A DNA stretch of 64,000 nt from Granulosicoccus sp045106195 (GTDB lineage: Bacteria > Pseudomonadota > Gammaproteobacteria > Granulosicoccales > Granulosicoccaceae), in assembly GCA_045106195.1 (NCBI GenBank), contig JBGCEH010000024.1, forward strand, positions 186,001-250,000, given 5' to 3'. The position numbers and the translations under genes were made by a program. The notes under the pieces were generated by a model that was not told the DNA's origin, did no database searches, and was given only the letters and a program-made list of their open reading frames with translations. How positions within the stretch are numbered: the stretch's first letter is position 1; each line of letters starts with the position of its first letter. Below, one piece after another: positions 43,147-53,503 of this stretch.

Positions 43147-45341
43147 TCAGTAGACTCCGTAATTTCTTCAGGATCCGTATGGCTTGCGCCTTTAACGGGA
43201 TCAGGGGCCTGACAACTGCCAAGAAAATCATAATAGTTCATGGCTTCGAGAATACCTGCGGCAAACATCTTTTCCGTAAAGTAGATAGTGTTGCTTTGGG
43301 CTACGTTCGATAACTCCTCATGACTACGGTTGCCCACAATCGCCGCCAGAGTATTACCGCGCATCATGTCCTCATCCGCACCGGAGCCTCCAATAGCCAA
43401 CGTTCTTTCCAGCGCAATGCCATACTTTGCCGCAAGGTAACGCATAGCCAGACCTTTGGACGCCCTTATCGGTACGATATTCAGATAGCGCCCATGCGAA
43501 AAAATGACGTTTACCGCCTGATCTTCTTGATAGAGCCTTGCGCTTATCTCCTCGATCGTTGGCGCAATTGCCGGATCATGCAGGTAACTGATCTTGTAGA
43601 CACTCTGGTGCTCAACCTTCCTCAAACTGACCCCAGGGATATCCCGCATCACTCGCCTTACCTGTTTGGGCGTCCACCGCTTTTCGATCTGCTGCGTCCA
43701 GGCTATGTCTGCTGTCAGCTTCGGGGCATAGTGTATTTCTGTGCCCGTACTGGTGATCAGGAAATCCGGCTCAGGAATCTGGTGACGCCTGAGCAAACGA
43801 AGTGCAGCGTCAAGACGCAAACCTGTGTTGATACCAAATTTCATGCGCTTGCGATGGGTTCTCACATGTTCTATCAGTGTCTTGAGCGCGTTTTCATCGC
43901 CAAGCAAACTGCGATTCAAGTCGGTGAACAATGCCCGGTCTATTTTACTAGCCGTAAAATCCTGGTTTTCAGCCTCTGCAATTGGCCCCTGGTTAGTGGC
44001 AATAACATCGCTGATCATTTCCATATACAACTGTGCATGTGCATCCCAGACGTAGTGTTCCCGAACGCCTTGCAAGCCCGCCAGTGATCGTTGTTGCCAT
44101 TGCTCCCAATCACCAATTACCTTGCTGATTGCACCTGAGATGCTAGCCGGTTCCAGTGGATCGATCAGCAGACCATTGTGACAATTACGGACAATATCGA
44201 CAGGCCCCCCATCCTCAGTAGCAACGATAGGCAGTCCGCTGGCGGCAGCCTCGATTAATGTCAGCCCGAAAGGTTCGGTGAGGGCCGGATTGACGAAAAC
44301 ACCGCCAGACAGCGTAGCCAGCCGGTAAAGTACGGGAACATCATCAGAGCCATGTTGTTTCGGGTAGGCGACTTTGCCATACAGATCGTACGTATCGATC
44401 AACGTGAGAAGCTCGGTAAACACCTCACGAGCACCGCTGTCAAGATTGGCAATTTCATCTCTGTTGCCCATGACAATGACCAAATTCGCCCGTTCCTGCA
44501 AGGCTTTGTCGTCACCATAGGCATGCACAAGCATCGCAATATTCTTTCTCGCATCTGCACGGGAAAGCGCAAGAATCATGGGTTTTTCCGGATCTCGAAG
44601 AAAGCGCTTCAGCGTGGCTGACATCTCCGACTCGTCTTCATCACCTCGCGGCGGGTGAAAACGGGACAGGTCTGTGCCTGGTGGTATGACGCGCATAGCC
44701 TCCGGACGATAAAAATCGTACAACCCGTACTGTTCTTCGATTTCCTGATGGGTGCTGGTAATAACTCGCGCCGAACTTGCCAGCGTCTGCTCTTCTGCGG
44801 CCAGACGCCTTGTCATGTTGTAGCGTTGCTCGACGATGCCATCGTCTGCACCGCTGGCCAGTAGCCGACGGCGCTTGACACGCCCTAGAGAATGACCGGT
44901 ATGTATCAAAGGTGCGCCTATCAAGTAAGAAAGCCTGCTGCCAACGTACCCGGCATCAGCGTAATGGCTGTGAAGCACATCCGGTTTCCTGCCAGTCGCG
45001 TTGTAGTACTCACACAGATTGTCAACCAGGCTGTCCAGGTGCTCCCAAAGTTGTTCCTTAGGCAGGTAACCATCTCCACCCGCCTCAATGCGGACGATAT
45101 TCGCCTTTATTGCAAGCTGCTCAATGGCCTGCGAATAGATAGCATCAACTTGAGGGCTGTTGATCTTGCGAGTGACAAGATCCACATGAGCTACCTCTGG
45201 CCTGGCAGCCAGTGCTTTCGCAAGCTCAACGACATAGAGCACTTGCCCACCGGTGTCCGCATCTCTGCCCAATTCCAGATTGGACGCACGGATGAGACCG
45301 TGAACGCTTATAAGGCACAAATGTAGTTTCTTGCGAGACAT
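43143..45341 (-). CDS. spsA: Sucrose-phosphate synthase with C-terminal HAD-like domain
   Basis: 732 residues. The GT-B glycosyltransferase part (about 5-460) has the SPS start HLCLISVHGL, the GRDADTGGQVLYVVELA block, HSHYADAG near 125 and the EPFGLTLIEAAASGLPIVATEDGGP donor-site block near 365-390. The C-terminal part (about 485-705) is SPP-like, but motif I reads FTDLNRSLL with Asn for the second Asp, and motif IV reads GGSGADED, so it is probably inactive and structural. The separate spp gene supplies the activity. A purine-rich GAGGGAATAGG lies before the ATG at 45341. Product: sucrose 6-phosphate, for osmotic or temperature protection. Confidence 0.9.
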   Translation of the reverse strand: MSRKKLHLCLISVHGLIRASNLELGRDADTGGQVLYVVELAKALAARPEVAHVDLVTRKINSPQVDAIYSQAIEQLAIKANIVRIEAGGDGYLPKEQLWEHLDSLVDNLCEYYNATGRKPDVLHSHYADAGYVGSRLSYLIGAPLIHTGHSLGRVKRRRLLASGADDGIVEQRYNMTRRLAAEEQTLASSARVITSTHQEIEEQYGLYDFYRPEAMRVIPPGTDLSRFHPPRGDEDESEMSATLKRFLRDPEKPMILALSRADARKNIAMLVHAYGDDKALQERANLVIVMGNRDEIANLDSGAREVFTELLTLIDTYDLYGKVAYPKQHGSDDVPVLYRLATLSGGVFVNPALTEPFGLTLIEAAASGLPIVATEDGGPVDIVRNCHNGLLIDPLEPASISGAISKVIGDWEQWQQRSLAGLQGVREHYVWDAHAQLYMEMISDVIATNQGPIAEAENQDFTASKIDRALFTDLNRSLLGDENALKTLIEHVRTHRKRMKFGINTGLRLDAALRLLRRHQIPEPDFLITSTGTEIHYAPKLTADIAWTQQIEKRWTPKQVRRVMRDIPGVSLRKVEHQSVYKISYLHDPAIAPTIEEISARLYQEDQAVNVIFSHGRYLNIVPIRASKGLAMRYLAAKYGIALERTLAIGGSGADEDMMRGNTLAAIVGNRSHEELSNVAQSNTIYFTEKMFAAGILEAMNYYDFLGSCQAPDPVKGASHTDPEEITESTE

Positions 45342-45532
45342 TTCCTATTCCCTCTAACGCTCTGTACGTAACAAGTCTCTCGCTGGAATGTTCGTATAGC
45401 AGCAGGCAATGCGTAGAATAAGCAACCATGGCCTGGTCTGGGTTCGTTTCACGGTTAAGCTAACGCAGGCGGTCCTGATGATTCACGCCATCGAAAAACC
45501 TACCATCAAGATCGGGACACTTAACGTCATCC

Positions 45533-46810
45533 ATGGAACACATTAACAGCTACTACGCCTACTCAGCTAACGCCAGCCCCAATCGATCACCCCTTACAGG
45601 CGACCACGATGCTGATGTCTGTGTCATCGGTGGCGGATTCAGTGGACTCTCTGCCGCGCTTCACCTGGCAAGACTCGGTCGCAGGGTTACCTTACTGGAA
45701 GGTGCGCGAATCGGCTGGGGTGCATCCGGGCGCAACGGCGGCCAGATCGTCAACGGGTTAAATGCCAGTCTCGATACCATCGGTAAACGCTATGGTTCGG
45801 AAACCGCCCTCTTTGTCGGATCTATGGTGCAGGAAGGCGCAAGCATCATTCGCGAATTTGTCAATGATTTCGACATTCAATGCGATATCAAGCCACGGAA
45901 TATCTATGTCGCGTTCAACGCCCGGCAAATGCGTGAACTGGAAGCCAGACAAAGGTTATGGGCAACCCATGGCATGAATGATCATGAGCTGCTCGATGCC
46001 AGCGCCTTGCGGAAACATGTGGGTTCCAAGGTGTATTGCGGTGGCATGATTGACCATTCGGGCGGTCACCTGCACCCTTTGAATCTGGCGCTGGGCGAGG
46101 CAGCGGCGCTGGAGAGTCTAGGTGGTGTTATTCATGAACAAAGCCGAGTCAGTCGCATCGACTCCATGGGTGCAAATCCGCTGATAGTGACGCAGAACGG
46201 CAAACTGCATTGCAAGACACTGGTTATTTGCGGTAACGCCTATCTGGGCAACAGCGTGCCAGAACTTGCGCAGCGAGTTATGCCAGTGTCTACACAAGTG
46301 ATGGCCACCGAACCACTCAGCGACGAACTTGCCCGGGAGATTCTACCCAGCGACAGCTGCGTAGAAGATGTCAGGTATATTCTTGATTATTACCGACTCT
46401 CAGCGGACAAACGCCTGCTGTTCGGCGGCGGTACTGTTTACGGCGGCACTGACCCCGCCGATGTCGAAGCCAAGTTGCGCCCGCATATGGACAAGGTATT
46501 CCCGCAGCTTAAATCGACAAAAGTAACGCATGCGTGGAGTGGCAACTTTGCGTTGTCGTTCTCGCGGGTCCCACAGCTTGGAAAACTGGGCAACTGTACC
46601 TTTTTTGCCATGGGGTATAGCGGCCACGGAGTCACCGGGTCGCACCTGTTCGGACGCCTTTTATCAGAGGCGATCAACGGCGATACCCAGCGTTTCAATC
46701 GATTTGCGAGCTTACCATGGTACCCCTTTCCCGGTGGTCAGCGATTCCGCGCTCAATACTCGACCGTAGGCTCCTGGTGGTATGGATTGCGCGATGCAGT
46801 AGGTCTGTAA
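45533..46810 (+). CDS. puuB: Gamma-glutamylputrescine oxidase-like FAD enzyme
   Basis: 425 residues of the DAO-type flavoprotein family. The FAD motif VCVIGGGFSGLSAALHLA is near 29-46, then GWGASGRNGGQIVNG near 62-76, a block typical of PuuB. The start SYYAYSAN resembles that of E. coli PuuB as I recall it. PuuB oxidises gamma-glutamylputrescine to the aldehyde, with ammonia and H2O2 released. It lies upstream of the amidotransferase, puuA and a second copy on the same strand, and is divergent from spsA. Whether the substrate is putrescine, spermidine or another amine is unknown. Confidence 0.85.
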   Translation: MEHINSYYAYSANASPNRSPLTGDHDADVCVIGGGFSGLSAALHLARLGRRVTLLEGARIGWGASGRNGGQIVNGLNASLDTIGKRYGSETALFVGSMVQEGASIIREFVNDFDIQCDIKPRNIYVAFNARQMRELEARQRLWATHGMNDHELLDASALRKHVGSKVYCGGMIDHSGGHLHPLNLALGEAAALESLGGVIHEQSRVSRIDSMGANPLIVTQNGKLHCKTLVICGNAYLGNSVPELAQRVMPVSTQVMATEPLSDELAREILPSDSCVEDVRYILDYYRLSADKRLLFGGGTVYGGTDPADVEAKLRPHMDKVFPQLKSTKVTHAWSGNFALSFSRVPQLGKLGNCTFFAMGYSGHGVTGSHLFGRLLSEAINGDTQRFNRFASLPWYPFPGGQRFRAQYSTVGSWWYGLRDAVGL

Positions 46811-46897
46811 GGGGTGTTTACGGGTAAGGTAGACGACGGAGACTCATGATGTGGTAAACAAGCATTCATTCAATCAGGGAATTTCAGTGACCAGACC

Positions 46898-47659
46898 ATG
46901 ACCGATATCAATCAAGATACTCTTTCAAAAATGAAGCCTGCAAGGAAGACGCTGGGCATTCTGCAAGCCGGCCGCGCACCCGAAGAAATCATCGACCGCT
47001 ATCCGGATTACAACCAGCTGTTTGTCAATCTGCTTGGTGAGGATTCGTTTGATTATCGGCACTGGGCGGTACTGGACAATGATTTTCCCGGTAGCGTAGA
47101 CGAGGCCGATGTCTGGCTGATTACCGGATCCCGGCATGGTGCGTACGAGCCGCATGCATGGATACCGCCACTTGAACAATTAATCAGAGAAATATATGCC
47201 AAGGGTGCTCCCATGGTCGGTATCTGCTTCGGACACCAGATCATCGCTCAGGCACTTGGCGGTAAAGTCGAAAAATACACTGGCGGCTGGTCGGTCGGCA
47301 GGGTTGACTACGCGCTGGATTCCAAGGTATTCAATGACATTCCGAAGAACAGCATACCGTTAATGGCCTTTCACCAGGATCAGGTCACGGAACTTCCCGA
47401 AGGTGCAGTCAATGCCGGCAGTAGCGACATCTGCCAACATGCTGCACTTGTCTATGACACACGCATTCTTACCATCCAGCCCCATCCTGAATTCGACAAG
47501 TCTTTTGTAGGAGGGCTTCTGGAAGCACGCGGCGACGTACTGCCCAAAGATATTCTTGACAAGGCAATGAGCACACTCCACGAACCGATTGTGCAAGATC
47601 CAGTAGCACGAACACTCAAAGATTTTCTTAACCGCGAATCCGATGGTAATAGAAGGTGA
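46898..47659 (+). CDS. Class I glutamine amidotransferase
   Basis: 253 residues with a complete triad: Cys in GICFGHQII near 107, His and Glu in QPHPEFD near 190. The start LGILQAGRAPEEI is typical of the GMP-synthase-like amidotransferase group often found beside puuA-type synthetases. It lacks the ICRG pattern of PuuD, so it is probably not the usual gamma-Glu-GABA hydrolase, but it may hydrolyse a gamma-glutamyl amide in this pathway. An internal ATG at 46931 is an alternative start. Confidence 0.85.
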   Translation: MTDINQDTLSKMKPARKTLGILQAGRAPEEIIDRYPDYNQLFVNLLGEDSFDYRHWAVLDNDFPGSVDEADVWLITGSRHGAYEPHAWIPPLEQLIREIYAKGAPMVGICFGHQIIAQALGGKVEKYTGGWSVGRVDYALDSKVFNDIPKNSIPLMAFHQDQVTELPEGAVNAGSSDICQHAALVYDTRILTIQPHPEFDKSFVGGLLEARGDVLPKDILDKAMSTLHEPIVQDPVARTLKDFLNRESDGNRR

Positions 47660-47759
47660 CTCGGTGTAGCGTAAGTTACTACCCGCCAGACAACCATTGC
47701 CACTCAACAATACCACTCGAAAACCCATGCAAGCACGCATCAACCCTGTATGAATACCT

Positions 47760-49130
47760 ATGAATAAACGCGACGAATGGATGCAAGAGCTTCCAGAGGC
47801 GTTCCACGATTGGCTTGATGGACGAAGAGTCGATGATGTGGAATGCGTGGTCGCAGATCTTGCCGGAACGTCCCGTGGCAAAGCCATGCCGGCACGCAAG
47901 TTTGCGCGAGCAGATGCCATGTACCTGCCAACTTCCATTTTTTACCAGACTATAACCGGTGAGTATGTCGACCTTGTCGACATGCCGGATCAGTGGACCG
48001 AATCAGATCTGGTACTGGTGCCGGATTTCAGTGCGGCCACAGCCGTTCCCTGGTCAAACGACGTAACCTTGCAGGTTGTGCATGATGTGCAAAATCAGGA
48101 CGGCAGCCTAAACGCGATGGCACCACGCAACGTCCTCAAGCGGGTCGTCGATGCCTACTCGAAAAACGGCTGGCGACCAGTAGTAGCGCCCGAGATCGAA
48201 TTTTATCTGACAACGCCGAACATTGACCCTAACTTGCCCGTGGAGCCTCCCATCGGCCGAACCGGTAGACAAGGTATTGCCCGACAGGCCTACAGCATGA
48301 GTGCGGTCGAAGAATATGGCCCGGTCATTGACGACATTTACAACTTTGCCGAAGCACAGGGTTTCGAGATAGATACCATCATCCAGGAAGGTGGCGCTGG
48401 CCAGATCGAGATCAATCTGCAGCATGGTGATCCGGTACACCTTGCAGATCAAGTGTTTTTCTACAAGCGCCTCATCCGCGAAGCGGCCTTACGCAACAAA
48501 TGCTTTGCCACCTTCATGGCCAAGCCAATGGAGGAGCAACCCGGCAGTGCCATGCACATTCACCAGAGCGTGATTGATAGTGCCAATGGGCACAATGTAT
48601 TCAACAAGGACAATGATGAACCGTCAGAACTGTTCTATGGATTCATTGCGGGACAGCAGCAACTCCTGCCTAATGTACTGTGCATGCTGGCACCGTACGT
48701 TAACTCCTATCGGCGCTTTCGCCGCGACGATTCAGCGCCTATCAATCTTGAATGGGGCATAGATAACCGGACCACAGGCATTCGCATACCCCTGTCCAAG
48801 GTGCAAAGCCGACGTGTTGAAAACCGGGTGGTAGGCATGGATTGCAACCCGTATCTTGCGATTGCTGCAAGCCTTGCCTGTGGCCTTCTGGGCATGCTGG
48901 CCAAGAGCGAACCCCGTGCCTGCATAACCAGTGACGCCTATTCGCTACCTCACGATATTCCGCGTGATCTATCACGAGCACTAGAACTATTCAAAGACAT
49001 TCCCGAGCTTGAAGCACTTCTCGGAACGGAGTTCTGCTCGCTGTATCGCGCGGTAAAAAGTCAGGAGTCCGATGCCTTTCTGCAGGTGATCAGTCCGTGG
49101 GAGCGCGAGCATCTGCTGCTCAATGTATAA
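47760..49130 (+). CDS. puuA: Gamma-glutamylputrescine synthetase (glutamine synthetase family)
   Basis: 456 residues of the glutamine synthetase superfamily. PAPEIEFYL-type Glu block (VAPEIEFYLT), the GAGQIEINLQHGDPVHLADQ active-site region near 220-240, GSAMHIHQS near 262 with the ATP-site His, and NPYLAIAASLACGLLG near 362. The branch joins glutamate to an amine rather than ammonia. Position between two puuB copies and the amidotransferase supports polyamine catabolism. PuuC (aldehyde dehydrogenase) and PuuE are not in the window in recognisable form. Confidence 0.88.
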   Translation: MNKRDEWMQELPEAFHDWLDGRRVDDVECVVADLAGTSRGKAMPARKFARADAMYLPTSIFYQTITGEYVDLVDMPDQWTESDLVLVPDFSAATAVPWSNDVTLQVVHDVQNQDGSLNAMAPRNVLKRVVDAYSKNGWRPVVAPEIEFYLTTPNIDPNLPVEPPIGRTGRQGIARQAYSMSAVEEYGPVIDDIYNFAEAQGFEIDTIIQEGGAGQIEINLQHGDPVHLADQVFFYKRLIREAALRNKCFATFMAKPMEEQPGSAMHIHQSVIDSANGHNVFNKDNDEPSELFYGFIAGQQQLLPNVLCMLAPYVNSYRRFRRDDSAPINLEWGIDNRTTGIRIPLSKVQSRRVENRVVGMDCNPYLAIAASLACGLLGMLAKSEPRACITSDAYSLPHDIPRDLSRALELFKDIPELEALLGTEFCSLYRAVKSQESDAFLQVISPWEREHLLLNV

Positions 49131-49142
49131 CCCGTATCACCA

Positions 49143-50447
49143 GTGAAGCTTCTCTATAACAACGACCGTCAGGCACAGCACGCGCCGTCGTGGTACAGCG
49201 ACACCTGTGAGTCGCTCCCACGTGCCGCACTCAGCACGCACGTGTCTACAGACGTATGCATCATTGGCGCAGGTTTCACGGGCTTGTCAGCAGCCGTGGA
49301 ACTTGGAAAACACAGTATCAACTGTGTGGTTCTGGACGCGCACCGGATCGGCTGGGGTGCCTCCGGGCGCAACGGTGGGCAACTGGGCACTGGATTCAAT
49401 ATGGATCAGGTGACACTGGCATCGCTTATGGGCGAATCGCTGGCCCGCTCACTCTGGGACATTTCCGAACAGGCCAAGCAATGGGTTCTGGATACCTGCA
49501 AACAGAACGGTCACGACATTGAATTTCAACGCGGCATAGTCCACGCACTGCACAGAGAGCGCTTCGTGAAACCAGCTCACGAATACTGTACCTATCTGCA
49601 GACTCATTATGGTTACGAGTCATTACAACCACTCGACGCTAAGACGATTCGTGAACACGTCAATAGCGACAACTATCATGGCGGCACAATGGATCATGGC
49701 GCCGGACACATCCATTCACTCAAACTGGCCGTGGCCCTTGCTGATGTGGCGGAGTCCAATGGCGCAAACATCTACGAGTGCAGCGAAGCTACCAGAATAC
49801 AAAAGGCAACTCCTTACACCGATCAGCGAGTGGTCACCCCGATGGGTAGCGTTTCATGTCAGCACGTCATACTGGCCACCAATGGCTATATTGACGACTT
49901 GCACGATGATGTCAGCAAACGGTTAATGCCCATCAACAACTTTATCGTGGTGACAGAACCCTTGGGAAACATGGCTTCAGAGCTATTACCCCGTAACGAT
50001 GCCATCGCCGACTCACGTTTTGTTGTCAACTACTATCGCAGAGTCGCTGGAGACCGCCTGTTATTCGGTGGTGGCGAAAACTACTCGTATGACTTTCCCG
50101 ACCCGATTGCCCCACTTGTGCGTAGAGCGATGCTCGGTGTATTTCCACAGCTGCAGGACACCGCGATCGACTACGCCTGGGGCGGCACACTGGCTATTAC
50201 CCGAAACCGACTCCCATACCTTGCGCAGATCGCACCACGACAATTTACTGCGGGCGGATATTCAGGGCACGGTGTTGCACTTGCGTGTATTTACGGAAAA
50301 GCCCTGGCTGACCACATAGCCGGTGACAGTGCGTTATTCGATGTTTTAAGCCAGTTGCCAAACACCGCATTTCCGGGTAACTCCCGCTCACGGCCACTGC
50401 TGCTGGCGATGGCCATGACCGGCTATTCCTGGCTGGACCGGATCTAA
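49143..50447 (+). CDS. Second PuuB-like FAD-dependent oxidoreductase
   Basis: 434 residues with FAD motif VCIIGAGFTGLSAAVELG near 38-55 and GWGASGRNGGQLGTG near 72-86. It is clearly a paralogue of the oxidase at 45.5 kb, likely with a different amine substrate, since the middle substrate region (about 150-330) differs. It begins with GTG 13 bases after the puuA stop, so it is co-transcribed with puuA. Confidence 0.85.
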   Translation: MKLLYNNDRQAQHAPSWYSDTCESLPRAALSTHVSTDVCIIGAGFTGLSAAVELGKHSINCVVLDAHRIGWGASGRNGGQLGTGFNMDQVTLASLMGESLARSLWDISEQAKQWVLDTCKQNGHDIEFQRGIVHALHRERFVKPAHEYCTYLQTHYGYESLQPLDAKTIREHVNSDNYHGGTMDHGAGHIHSLKLAVALADVAESNGANIYECSEATRIQKATPYTDQRVVTPMGSVSCQHVILATNGYIDDLHDDVSKRLMPINNFIVVTEPLGNMASELLPRNDAIADSRFVVNYYRRVAGDRLLFGGGENYSYDFPDPIAPLVRRAMLGVFPQLQDTAIDYAWGGTLAITRNRLPYLAQIAPRQFTAGGYSGHGVALACIYGKALADHIAGDSALFDVLSQLPNTAFPGNSRSRPLLLAMAMTGYSWLDRI

Positions 50448-50634
50448 CACAGACGGTTGTTACGTACGGGCAGTCGCGTGAAAACAAACAGGCATTGAAA
50501 ATTGGGTATGGACGCACATTTTATTCAACTACACTCCTGTAAGTGGGTTAACGGCCGCATTTTCAATAAAATAACATCGGAACGATGGAGTACCATTAGC
50601 CGATAGAATTTACGATACGTAGACGGAGATTTGT

Positions 50635-51147
50635 ATGATTGCTGTGTCAGATGCGGTACTTATTCTGGTATCTGCGGCGACATTGGCTTCCGGCCTCTAT
50701 CGCTGGCAGAACAATGTCGAACAAGCCAGCATGGCTAATCCACGCCCTACCGTCACTGTGGAGACCCGTACACAAAACAACCTCACCGCCGACGCTGAAA
50801 ATCAGCAGATTGCCAATGTGAATGGTACAAGCGGTAACGCCACGGCATCGAATAACATCCAGGCTAATGAGGCAGCAAATCCCCAGCCCTCAAACAATAT
50901 ACTGGTGGTCGAACCCAGGACCACGGCCTCCATCAATATTGCCAATGATCCCGACACCGCTGCCAGCAACAGCGCCACCGTCGCCCCCCCACCCTACGGC
51001 AGCTACATAGTTCGCTCGGGTGATTCCCTCAGCGAAATTGCCGAACAATACTTAACTACTGTACGAAGACTACAAGAGATCAACCAACTCTCAAACACCC
51101 TGATTACGGTAGGTCAGGAGCTACGTTACCCACTACCTGCTAACTGA
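50635..51147 (+). CDS. Small anchored LysM protein
   Basis: 170 residues. An N-terminal hydrophobic segment (about 5-20) acts as signal anchor, followed by a low-complexity linker rich in Asn, Ala, Thr and Pro (about 30-120), and one LysM domain at about 124-168 (YIVRSGDSLSEIAEQYL). LysM binds peptidoglycan. No catalytic domain is present, so it may tether or target rather than cut. It is flanked by catabolic genes without obvious relation. Confidence 0.75.
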   Translation: MIAVSDAVLILVSAATLASGLYRWQNNVEQASMANPRPTVTVETRTQNNLTADAENQQIANVNGTSGNATASNNIQANEAANPQPSNNILVVEPRTTASINIANDPDTAASNSATVAPPPYGSYIVRSGDSLSEIAEQYLTTVRRLQEINQLSNTLITVGQELRYPLPAN

Positions 51148-51254
51148 TCTGCGAACATTCTTCATCTGGACGAGATCGGGCGATTAGTGCGCCTTATAAG
51201 CTTCATTCCACAAATTGCGAAACCTGATAACAGGACTTTCAGCATGGATTATTC

Positions 51255-52007
51255 ATGAGTCAGCCATATTTCACAGGCCTGTTTGAAGGACGCACTGTTG
51301 TCATGACCGGTGCAGGAAACGGGATAGGTCGCGCAGCCCTTCAGCTGTTTCACGAAGCCGGTGCCAATGTCATTGCTCACCTTGGCCGGAATGCCAGCTA
51401 CGGAGATGGTCTTCCCGGAGATATCGCGCACACTATCGGGGACTTCACCAAACGGGAAGAACAAATCGATTTTGTGCAATTCGTTTCACAAAGAACACAG
51501 TTCGTAGATGTTCTGATCAACAACGCTGGCACGATGTTTGGCAGATTTCCAGCCGATAATCTTACTGATGAGCAATATCAGGATATTGTCGAGCTGAACC
51601 AGAGTGCTGTCGTCAGAATTACCAGAGGACTTCTGCCGCTGCTTAAAAACGCCACTAACGCCTCTATCATTAACACCGTCTCCATCTCTGCACTGACCGG
51701 GGGCAGCCCGGGCTCATCCATCTATTCGGCTAGCAAAGCATTTGTATCCACTTACTCCAAAGGTCTGGCGCGGGAACTTGCACCATCCGGAATTCGAGTG
51801 AATGCCGTATCCCCCGGCGTCATTCACACCGATTTCCATGAGCGCTATTCCAGCGCTGAGAAACTGGAAGCCACCCGCCAACAAATTCCTTTACAGCGGT
51901 TGGGAACTCCGGCAGATTGTGCGCCCACTTTTCTGTTTCTCGCAGCCAATGAGTTGTCCGGCTACATCACCGGGCAAGTTGTCGAAATCAACGGTGGCCA
52001 ACGATAA
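51255..52007 (+). CDS. Short-chain dehydrogenase/reductase
   Basis: 250 residues, classical SDR. Cofactor motif TGAGNGIG at 18-25, NNAG near 92, the catalytic Ser in NTVSISALTG, and the YSASK pair near 158. The C-terminal GQVVEINGGQR is typical of the FabG-like group. It is 172 bp upstream of the aminotransferase and may form the keto intermediate used by it or by the BKACE enzyme, which is inference. Confidence 0.88.
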   Translation: MSQPYFTGLFEGRTVVMTGAGNGIGRAALQLFHEAGANVIAHLGRNASYGDGLPGDIAHTIGDFTKREEQIDFVQFVSQRTQFVDVLINNAGTMFGRFPADNLTDEQYQDIVELNQSAVVRITRGLLPLLKNATNASIINTVSISALTGGSPGSSIYSASKAFVSTYSKGLARELAPSGIRVNAVSPGVIHTDFHERYSSAEKLEATRQQIPLQRLGTPADCAPTFLFLAANELSGYITGQVVEINGGQR

Positions 52008-52178
52008 GCCAGCGTTTTACCAGCGCAACGGTTTACGGATAACAAGCATACTGGACCTATATGCAAACAGGCTGATATCGTGTTTCTGTGAGTATCGTCA
52101 ACCGGCACCTGTCATCGACGGTGTTCTCACATAAACGCTGCCAAAATTCACGATTGTCATATTAATGGAGTTCCAAGC

Positions 52179-53498
52179 ATGTCTCACGTGTTTCCGCGCC
52201 ATACTAAATCCAGACTACCAACTGTCTCGACTGGGCGTGGAGTGTATCTATTCGACACTGATGGCAAACGGTACTTCGATGGTTCCGGCGGGGCCGCCGT
52301 GTCATGCCTGGGTCATGGCGACGAGGATGTCACTCAGGCGATCAAGGCTCAACTGGATAACGTTGCATACGCCCACACCAGCTTCCTGACCTCCCAACCG
52401 GCTGAAGATCTGGCCGATAAACTGGTGCAACTGGCACCCGCAGGAATTGATCGAGCCTACTTTGTATCAGGGGGATCAGAAGCGGTTGAGGCCGCGCTGA
52501 AGCTTGCCCGTCAATACTATTGGGAACAAGGCCAGACAGAGCGTAAATACTTCATCGCACGAAAGCAAAGCTATCATGGCAACACACTGGCGGCGCTGGC
52601 GACCGGTGGTAACGAGTGGAGACGAGCGCCTTTCGCACCGCTGATGATGCAAACCAGCCATATTTCTCCCTGCTATGCGTATCGTGGTTGTCGCCCCGAT
52701 GAAACTGAATTGGCGTATGGCCTTCGAGTCGCCAATGAACTGGAATCGCAAATCGTCAAACTGGGCGCAGAGAACGTTATCGGTTTTGTCGCTGAACCCG
52801 TTGTAGGCGCTACCGCGGGTGCCGTCCCGCCAGTCGAAGGTTATTTCAAGCGAGTTCGCGAGATTTGCGACCAATATGACATTCTGCTCATTCTCGATGA
52901 AGTCATGTGCGGCATGGGCAGAACAGGAACCCTGTTTGCTTGCGAGCAGGACGACATTGCACCGGATATTGTAACTATCGCCAAGGGTCTGGGGGCAGGT
53001 TACCAACCCATTGGTGCAATGCTGTGCTCAGCGCAGATCTACAACGTTATTGAACAAGGCTCAGGTTTCTTTCAACACGGTCACACCTATGTTGGCCATC
53101 CAACTGCCTGTGCAGCATCACTGGCCGTGGTCAACAAACTGGTCAATCACGACCTGATAAAACGCAGCGCTGACATGGGCAATAAGTTACAGGCATCACT
53201 GGTAAGCGAATTTGGCCAACATCCACATATCGGTGACATCAGAGGGCGAGGTTTATTTCGCGGGATCGAAATCGTGCAGGATCGGGAAACCAGAAAACCA
53301 TTCCCATCCGATCTTGCCACGCACAAGAAAATCAAGAAAGCCACATTTGAAGCCGGCCTCATCTGTTACCCCATGGGCGGAACCATCGATGGCGTCAATG
53401 GCGATCATGTCTTGCTCGCGCCGCCGTTCATTCTCGAAGATGCACATATTGACGAAATCGTCGACAAGCTTTCGACTGCCTTCAAGAAAACGCTCTGA
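52179..53498 (+). CDS. Class III PLP-dependent aminotransferase
   Basis: 439 residues. PLP Lys at K269 in TIAKGLGAGYQ, the acid LILDEVMCGMGRTG near 238-250, SGGSEAVEAALKLAR near 97-111 and the SYHGNT block near 131. This is the omega-amino-acid/polyamine aminotransferase group (aspartate aminotransferase family by common naming). It could act on an amine aldehyde from the puu genes or on the substrate of the BKACE gene 6 bp downstream, with which it is surely co-transcribed. Confidence 0.88.
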   Translation: MSHVFPRHTKSRLPTVSTGRGVYLFDTDGKRYFDGSGGAAVSCLGHGDEDVTQAIKAQLDNVAYAHTSFLTSQPAEDLADKLVQLAPAGIDRAYFVSGGSEAVEAALKLARQYYWEQGQTERKYFIARKQSYHGNTLAALATGGNEWRRAPFAPLMMQTSHISPCYAYRGCRPDETELAYGLRVANELESQIVKLGAENVIGFVAEPVVGATAGAVPPVEGYFKRVREICDQYDILLILDEVMCGMGRTGTLFACEQDDIAPDIVTIAKGLGAGYQPIGAMLCSAQIYNVIEQGSGFFQHGHTYVGHPTACAASLAVVNKLVNHDLIKRSADMGNKLQASLVSEFGQHPHIGDIRGRGLFRGIEIVQDRETRKPFPSDLATHKKIKKATFEAGLICYPMGGTIDGVNGDHVLLAPPFILEDAHIDEIVDKLSTAFKKTL

Positions 53499-53503
53499 CA
53501 ATC

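Noticed and set aside
43320..44087. 255-codon open frame on the + strand inside spsA
   Set aside because: It is antisense to a well-supported synthase, has no recognisable motif, and its residue composition (Cys, His, Arg rich) is that of a shadow frame.
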